The translations under genes were made by a program, and so were the position numbers. Shown piece by piece: positions 6,253-9,377 of a stretch of 9,377 nt of DNA. The notes beneath the pieces were generated by a model. The model saw only the letters and a list, made by a program, of their open reading frames with translations, was not told where the DNA came from and did not search any database. Position 1 is the first letter of the stretch. Every line of letters starts with the position of its first letter. The stretch comes from Acidimicrobiaceae bacterium (GTDB lineage: Bacteria > Actinomycetota > Acidimicrobiia > Acidimicrobiales > RAAP-2). The stretch lies in contig PKZN01000060.1 of the NCBI GenBank assembly GCA_003133075.1, positions 209 through 9,585 of the forward strand, read 5' to 3'.

Positions 6253-6258
6253 ATGGTA
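6253..6258 (-). promoter_or_regulatory. -10 element for a leaderless transcript (HIT-like gene)
   Basis: TACCAT on the minus strand, then six bases (CGCCTC) and the ATG at 6246. No Shine-Dalgarno is present, so the gene may have its own promoter although it follows the kinase gene closely. The hexamer is only a moderate match to TATAAT. Confidence 0.4.
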
Positions 6259-6293
6259 CTGCGGCCCTTCGTGGGTTAACGGGTACGCCCCCG

Positions 6294-6794
6294 TCAACGA
6301 GCGGTGTCGAGGTATCGACGTACCTCGCGTCGGGTCGTTAGCTCGACCACGTCGAGTCGACCTCGGTACTGCGCGAGCGCCTCGTCGAGCTGGGGTCGAG
6401 CGTCGTAGGGAAAGCGCCACAACCACATGAGGAAGGACCAGTCGAAATGCTCGGGGCAACCCGGCGCCTGCGTTGGCCGGTGCCAGTTCTTGATGACGCG
6501 TTTGAGCGCGCGGTAGATGCAGATGCGACGGGCCGGCGCGAGCACGATCACGGTGTCGGCTCGGTCGAAGCGGATGTCGTAGGTATTGCGGTAGTTCCCT
6601 TCGATGATCCACTCGTCGCGAGCGGCCATCGCACCTTGGACCGTGCGCCACTCGTCACGGGGCGTCTCGATCCAGCCCGGGTGCCAGTAGAACTCGTCGA
6701 GGTGAATCACGGGCAGGTGGGTCGCCACGCCGAGCGCCCGAGCGAACGTCGATTTACCGGCGCCACCCGAGCCGACGACGGCGACGCGTTTCAT
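6294..6794 (-). CDS. FlaR/adenylate kinase-like P-loop kinase
   Basis: A 166-residue cytoplasmic P-loop NTPase of the group annotated as DNA topology modulation protein FlaR or adenylate kinase-like. Seen: Walker A GSGGAGKST (8-16) directly after the first strand MKRVAVV, an acceptor-binding segment LPVIHLDEFYWHPGW (about 25-39), WIIEGNYRNTYDIRFDRADTVIVL (61-85 region) resembling the NMP-binding and Walker B portions, and a lid-like stretch KNWHRPTQAPGCPEHFDWSFLMWLWRFP in which APGCPEHFD is diagnostic of the group. The phosphate acceptor is not established for this family, so neither adenylate kinase activity nor a role in DNA topology is assigned. The ATG at 6794 is chosen because family members begin with this strand; an in-frame GTG at 6833 would add 13 dissimilar residues. 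No clear ribosome-binding site is seen. It is upstream of and probably cotranscribed with the HIT-like gene. Confidence 0.86.
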   Translation of the reverse strand: MKRVAVVGSGGAGKSTFARALGVATHLPVIHLDEFYWHPGWIETPRDEWRTVQGAMAARDEWIIEGNYRNTYDIRFDRADTVIVLAPARRICIYRALKRVIKNWHRPTQAPGCPEHFDWSFLMWLWRFPYDARPQLDEALAQYRGRLDVVELTTRREVRRYLDTAR

Positions 6795-6842
6795 CGCCTC
6801 GACGCAACGAGCCACCCGTACGGGACGGACCACGTACTCACG

Positions 6843-6871
6843 GGGTAGTTAGCCACCACGAGAAACTACCC
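6843..6871. repeat. Inverted repeat in divergent intergenic region
   Basis: Perfect 8-base arms GGGTAGTT (6843-6850) and AACTACCC (6864-6871) separated by 13 bases. The repeat sits in the 109-base gap between the kinase gene (-) and the flippase-like gene (+). The 21-base centre-to-centre distance puts the arms two helical turns apart, as for operators bound by dimers; an RNA hairpin is also possible. No T-tract follows, so it is not an intrinsic terminator. Confidence 0.55.
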
Positions 6872-6903
6872 GCCGCACCGCGAACGACGGGCCCCGAGCG
6901 AAT

Positions 6904-7995
6904 ATGTCGACGAGACGAGTGCGGTCCGACTGCTTCGAAAGTTGGCTGCCCTATATTGAATCAATCGCCACTGAGACCACATCTCACACGAAACGGTCCA
7001 CGGTTGGTCGCGTGGTCGCGGTCGTCGTCGCCGGAATCGGCCTCTACATTCTCCTCCCAGAACTCGTGCGCGTCGCGTCCGCGGGGCCGAGGCTCTTTAC
7101 TCTCGAACCCTGGTGGCTACTCGTCGCGTTCATCGCCGAGGCGTCGAGTTTCTTCTGCGCGATGGCGCTGCTGCGCCTCGTCTTGCGAACCAAGAGTTGG
7201 TTCGCCGTCGTCACCGCCGGTCTCGCGGGCAACGCCGTGACCAACACGCTGCCCGGCGGTGATGCGGTGGGCGCGAGCGTGCAGTACCGGATGCTCGCGA
7301 GCACCGGCATCGATTCGGTCCAAGCCGCTGGAGGTCTCGCGGTGAGCTCCATCATCGGCGTCGCCGCGCTGTTCTCGTTGCCCATCTTCGCCCTACCCGT
7401 GATCATCGGTGGTGAAGGGGTGAGCGCGGGCCTGGTCCACGCCGGAGAACTCGGTGCGATCGGGTTCGTCTTGATCATGGCCCTCGGCGCGGTGATCTTG
7501 ACCACGGACAAAACGCTGCTGACCCTCGGTCGATTCCTTCAGTGGACCCTCAATAAGATGCCGCGGCGGCGCAAGAGCCCCGGCGATTTGGGTCAACGCT
7601 TGCTGCACGAGCGCGACCAGGTTCGCACCGACTTGGGCAAGAACTGGTGGAAGGCGCTGCTCCTCGTGGCCGGTCGCATCGGGTTGGACTACGGCAGCCT
7701 CCTCGCGGTACTTCGTGCGACCGGCACTCGGCCCAATCCCTCCCTCGTTCTCTTGGCGTACTCGGCAACCGCCGTACTGGCGCTGCTGCCGATCACCCCC
7801 GGGGGACTCGGCATCGTCGAAGCCAGCCTCAGCGGGCTCCTCGTCCTCGCCCACGTCCCGAGTACGAACGCCGTGGTCGCGACGCTGGCTTTTCGAATCG
7901 GTTCGTACTGGCTCCCCACCATTGCGGGCGGCGTCTGTTACATCCTCTATCGCCGTCGCTACGGTGCGCTGAAACAGGGCGAACCAGCTACGTAG
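6904..7995 (+). CDS. Lysylphosphatidylglycerol synthase TM-region/UPF0104 flippase-like membrane protein
   Basis: A 363-residue integral membrane protein with about eight hydrophobic segments, matching the flippase-like domain found in the MprF transmembrane half and in UPF0104/AglD2 proteins. Segments begin near residues 36, 70, 100, 145, 184, 250, 282 and 322. Two conserved blocks are clear: GNAVTNTLPGGDAVGASVQYRML (109-131) and LPITPGGLGIVEASLSGLLV (295-314). MprF homologues move aminoacylated lipids across the membrane; here the soluble synthetase domain is absent, so the lipid or glycolipid handled is unknown. A basic cytoplasmic loop (219-248) lies mid-protein. The ATG at 6904 has no good ribosome-binding site or -10 at leaderless spacing, so the start is uncertain by up to about 20 residues; the hydrophobic part starts at residue 36. 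The AI-2E gene follows after 62 bases on the same strand. Confidence 0.85.
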   Translation: MSTRRVRSDCFESWLPYIESIATETTSHTKRSTVGRVVAVVVAGIGLYILLPELVRVASAGPRLFTLEPWWLLVAFIAEASSFFCAMALLRLVLRTKSWFAVVTAGLAGNAVTNTLPGGDAVGASVQYRMLASTGIDSVQAAGGLAVSSIIGVAALFSLPIFALPVIIGGEGVSAGLVHAGELGAIGFVLIMALGAVILTTDKTLLTLGRFLQWTLNKMPRRRKSPGDLGQRLLHERDQVRTDLGKNWWKALLLVAGRIGLDYGSLLAVLRATGTRPNPSLVLLAYSATAVLALLPITPGGLGIVEASLSGLLVLAHVPSTNAVVATLAFRIGSYWLPTIAGGVCYILYRRRYGALKQGEPAT

Positions 7996-8047
7996 ATCAG
8001 GTGCGTTTCGTCAACCGGTTAGCGTGAGCGCCAGGTAATCGAGGGAG

Positions 8048-8052
8048 AGGAG
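8048..8052 (+). promoter_or_regulatory. Shine-Dalgarno of the AI-2E gene
   Basis: AGGAG, part of a longer purine run GGAGAGGAG (8044-8052), five bases before the ATG at 8058. It is the strongest ribosome-binding site in the window, consistent with translation from a message beginning further upstream, probably including the flippase-like gene. Confidence 0.75.
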
Positions 8053-8057
8053 TTCGT

Positions 8058-9233
8058 ATGCCGATGAGACGGCGCAGCGACGGACCCACCACGCGACGCT
8101 CGAGACTGTTCGAACGCGCCGACAACTTCCACGTCCCCCTCCGTACGATCCTGACGACGGTCTTCGTCGTGGTCGTGGTCTACTTCTTCGGCCTGGTCCT
8201 CTACCGACTACGCGACATCTTGTTGCTCATGCTGGTCGGTGGGTTCATTGCGCTGGTCCTCAATCCGCTCGTCAACTTCCTTCAGAAGTGGAAAATTCCG
8301 AGGCGCGGTGCTGCGGTGTTCGTCGTGATGGCCTTTTCGGTGCTGGCCTTCATTGGACTCGCCGTCGCCTTCGGGTATCCGTTAGTGAATTCGATTACGC
8401 ACCTGGCGAACTCGTTGCCAAGGATCGTGCGACAAGCTGAACACAACAAGGGGTGGATCGGTCACCTCCTGCATAAGTACCACATCGCCAAGTGGTTGAC
8501 CAAGAACTCCTCGAAGTTGGTGAGTCTCGCCAAGGGCCTCTCCAAGCCCGCGCTCGCCCTGGGCAAAGGGGCAGCGACAGTTCTCCTGTTGCTCGTCACC
8601 CTTTTCGCGTTCGTCGTGTTGTTGCTCCTCGAGAGTCCGAAGATTCGCGTGGCGCTGCTCGGGATGATGACGCCGGAGAAGAGCGCGTGGGTCGCTCGAG
8701 TGGGCGGAAAGATCTCCAAGGTCGCGCTCGGCTACATGCTGGCGAACCTGACGACGTCGCTGATCGCGGGGACCGTTATCTTCGTCACGTTGTTTTGTCT
8801 CTCGGTACCATTCGCGATCCTCTGGGCGTTATGGGTCGCCTTGGTCGACTTCTTACCCCAAATCGGCGGGGCACTCGCGGGCATCCCGACTGTTCTCTTC
8901 GCGCTGGTTCACTCAACGACGGCGGGCATCGTCACGTTGATCGTGTTCATGATCTACACCCAGGTCGAGAACCACGTGCTGAATCCGATCATCATGAGTC
9001 GGACCGAGAAGATAAACCCGCTCACCGTATTCATCGCCATCCTCGTTGGTGCCGAGATCGGCGCGTGGATCGACGGCATATTCGGAGGTTTCGTGGCGGT
9101 CTTGCTCGCGGTGCCCGCGGCAGCGTCGATGCACGTGCTGCTGCGAGAGTTTTGGTACTCGACCCGGTCGCCCTCTGACCTCGTCACGACCACCTTTCCT
9201 GGCGACGTCGATCCACCCGCGGACACCGAATAA
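8058..9233 (+). CDS. AI-2E family membrane transporter
   Basis: A 391-residue inner-membrane protein of the AI-2E (formerly UPF0118, PerM/TqsA/YdiK) family, with about seven to eight transmembrane segments. Seen: a basic N-terminal tail (1-30), paired helices at 31-75, a helix at 84-106, a soluble-looking loop (107-170), then helices at 171-192, 226-250, 252-280, 284-302 and 322-362. Conserved blocks DFLPQIG (264-270) and YTQVENHVLNPIIMSR (300-315) identify the family. Characterised members export autoinducer-2 or act as Na+/H+ antiporters, so the substrate cannot be read from sequence. The ATG at 8058 is supported by an excellent Shine-Dalgarno. The acidic, proline-rich C-terminal tail (371-391) is cytoplasmic or unstructured. 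Its proximity to the flippase-like gene suggests an operon, but a separate promoter is possible. Confidence 0.9.
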   Translation: MPMRRRSDGPTTRRSRLFERADNFHVPLRTILTTVFVVVVVYFFGLVLYRLRDILLLMLVGGFIALVLNPLVNFLQKWKIPRRGAAVFVVMAFSVLAFIGLAVAFGYPLVNSITHLANSLPRIVRQAEHNKGWIGHLLHKYHIAKWLTKNSSKLVSLAKGLSKPALALGKGAATVLLLLVTLFAFVVLLLLESPKIRVALLGMMTPEKSAWVARVGGKISKVALGYMLANLTTSLIAGTVIFVTLFCLSVPFAILWALWVALVDFLPQIGGALAGIPTVLFALVHSTTAGIVTLIVFMIYTQVENHVLNPIIMSRTEKINPLTVFIAILVGAEIGAWIDGIFGGFVAVLLAVPAAASMHVLLREFWYSTRSPSDLVTTTFPGDVDPPADTE

Positions 9234-9249
9234 CGCGTCGCCGTCGTCG

Positions 9250-9377
9250 ATGATCGACACCGACAACCAACTGCCCCCTTCGGTCCTCGACGCGGCCCTC
9301 ACACGCGCTCGCGCATTAATCGACGCGTCCGCGGTGCCGCGCTCGAGGGCGGAGCGCCGTACCCGCGAGAGTCTCCG
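9250..9377 (+). CDS. Unidentified protein, N-terminal fragment
   Basis: An open frame from ATG 9250 reads MIDTDNQLPPSVLDAALTR and continues through RALIDASAVPRSRAERRTR to the window edge without a stop. The 42 or so visible residues look like a real coding start, with a charged amphipathic helix rich in Ala and Arg, but carry no diagnostic motif. A SRAERR-type helix of this kind occurs near the start of some actinobacterial proline dehydrogenases (PutA-like); this is a weak resemblance, not an assignment. No Shine-Dalgarno is seen, and the 16-base gap after the AI-2E stop points to translation coupled to the upstream gene. The start could lie slightly elsewhere because the frame is open upstream. 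Confidence 0.45.
   Translation, partial: MIDTDNQLPPSVLDAALTRARALIDASAVPRSRAERRTRESL

Noticed and set aside
6247..6651. Upstream extension of the HIT-like frame by 135 codons, giving an apparent larger protein
   Set aside because: The added Arg/Pro/His-rich translation is the kinase gene read in another frame; HIT-like similarity begins at the ATG at 6246.
8014..8021. Palindrome AACCGGTT between the flippase-like and AI-2E genes
   Set aside because: An isolated 8 bp palindrome is expected by chance in a 9 kb window and no promoter elements accompany it.
8492..9178. A 228-codon plus-strand open frame inside the AI-2E gene
   Set aside because: Its translation is a low-complexity Arg/Asp/His-rich shadow of a clearly conserved membrane protein frame.
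1..9377. Mobile element, CRISPR, toxin-antitoxin or phage-defence island
   Set aside because: No transposase, integrase, repeat array, direct-repeat target site or known defence domain is seen; the gene content is ordinary chromosomal.

Overview
The window looks like chromosomal DNA from a GC-rich actinobacterium. Three things suggest this: a mycothiol-dependent maleylpyruvate isomerase-type protein, a PPOX-class flavin/F420-type oxidase, and several genes whose start codon sits exactly six bases after a TANNNT -10 hexamer, which is the hallmark of leaderless transcripts common in Actinobacteria. An acidimicrobial or related lineage is possible, but nothing here fixes the genus. I see no rRNA, tRNA, CRISPR array, insertion sequence, phage gene or integrase.

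Layout, left to right. The 3' part of a LutC-type LUD-domain gene (+) enters from the left edge. It converges on a metal-binding DinB/MDMPI-fold gene (-), which lies downstream of an ABC-F ribosome-associated ATPase (-). A PPOX-fold oxidase (+) starts divergently from the ABC-F gene and converges on a two-gene minus-strand unit: a MarR-type regulator (upstream) and a YCII-like small protein (downstream). The marR promoter carries a perfect 8+8 bp palindrome over its -35 region, suggesting autoregulation. Just past it is a short stretch resembling the C-terminus of a PPOX protein, possibly a gene fossil. Next come a GNAT acetyltransferase (+), converging on a HIT-like nucleotide-binding protein (-) and, upstream of that, a FlaR/adenylate-kinase-like P-loop kinase (-). 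A divergent intergenic region with an 8 bp inverted repeat leads to a membrane flippase-like protein (+), an AI-2E family membrane transporter (+), and the first codons of an unidentified gene running off the right edge.

The window is best read as a set of short, independently transcribed housekeeping and accessory genes, not one pathway. The likely functional groupings are the marR/ycII unit with its neighbouring oxidase, the kinase/HIT pair (both nucleotide-binding), and the two membrane proteins. I found no convincing new multi-gene system. The most informative signals are regulatory: four start sites with identical leaderless geometry, the MarR palindrome, the inverted repeat between the kinase and flippase, and the possible oxidase remnant.
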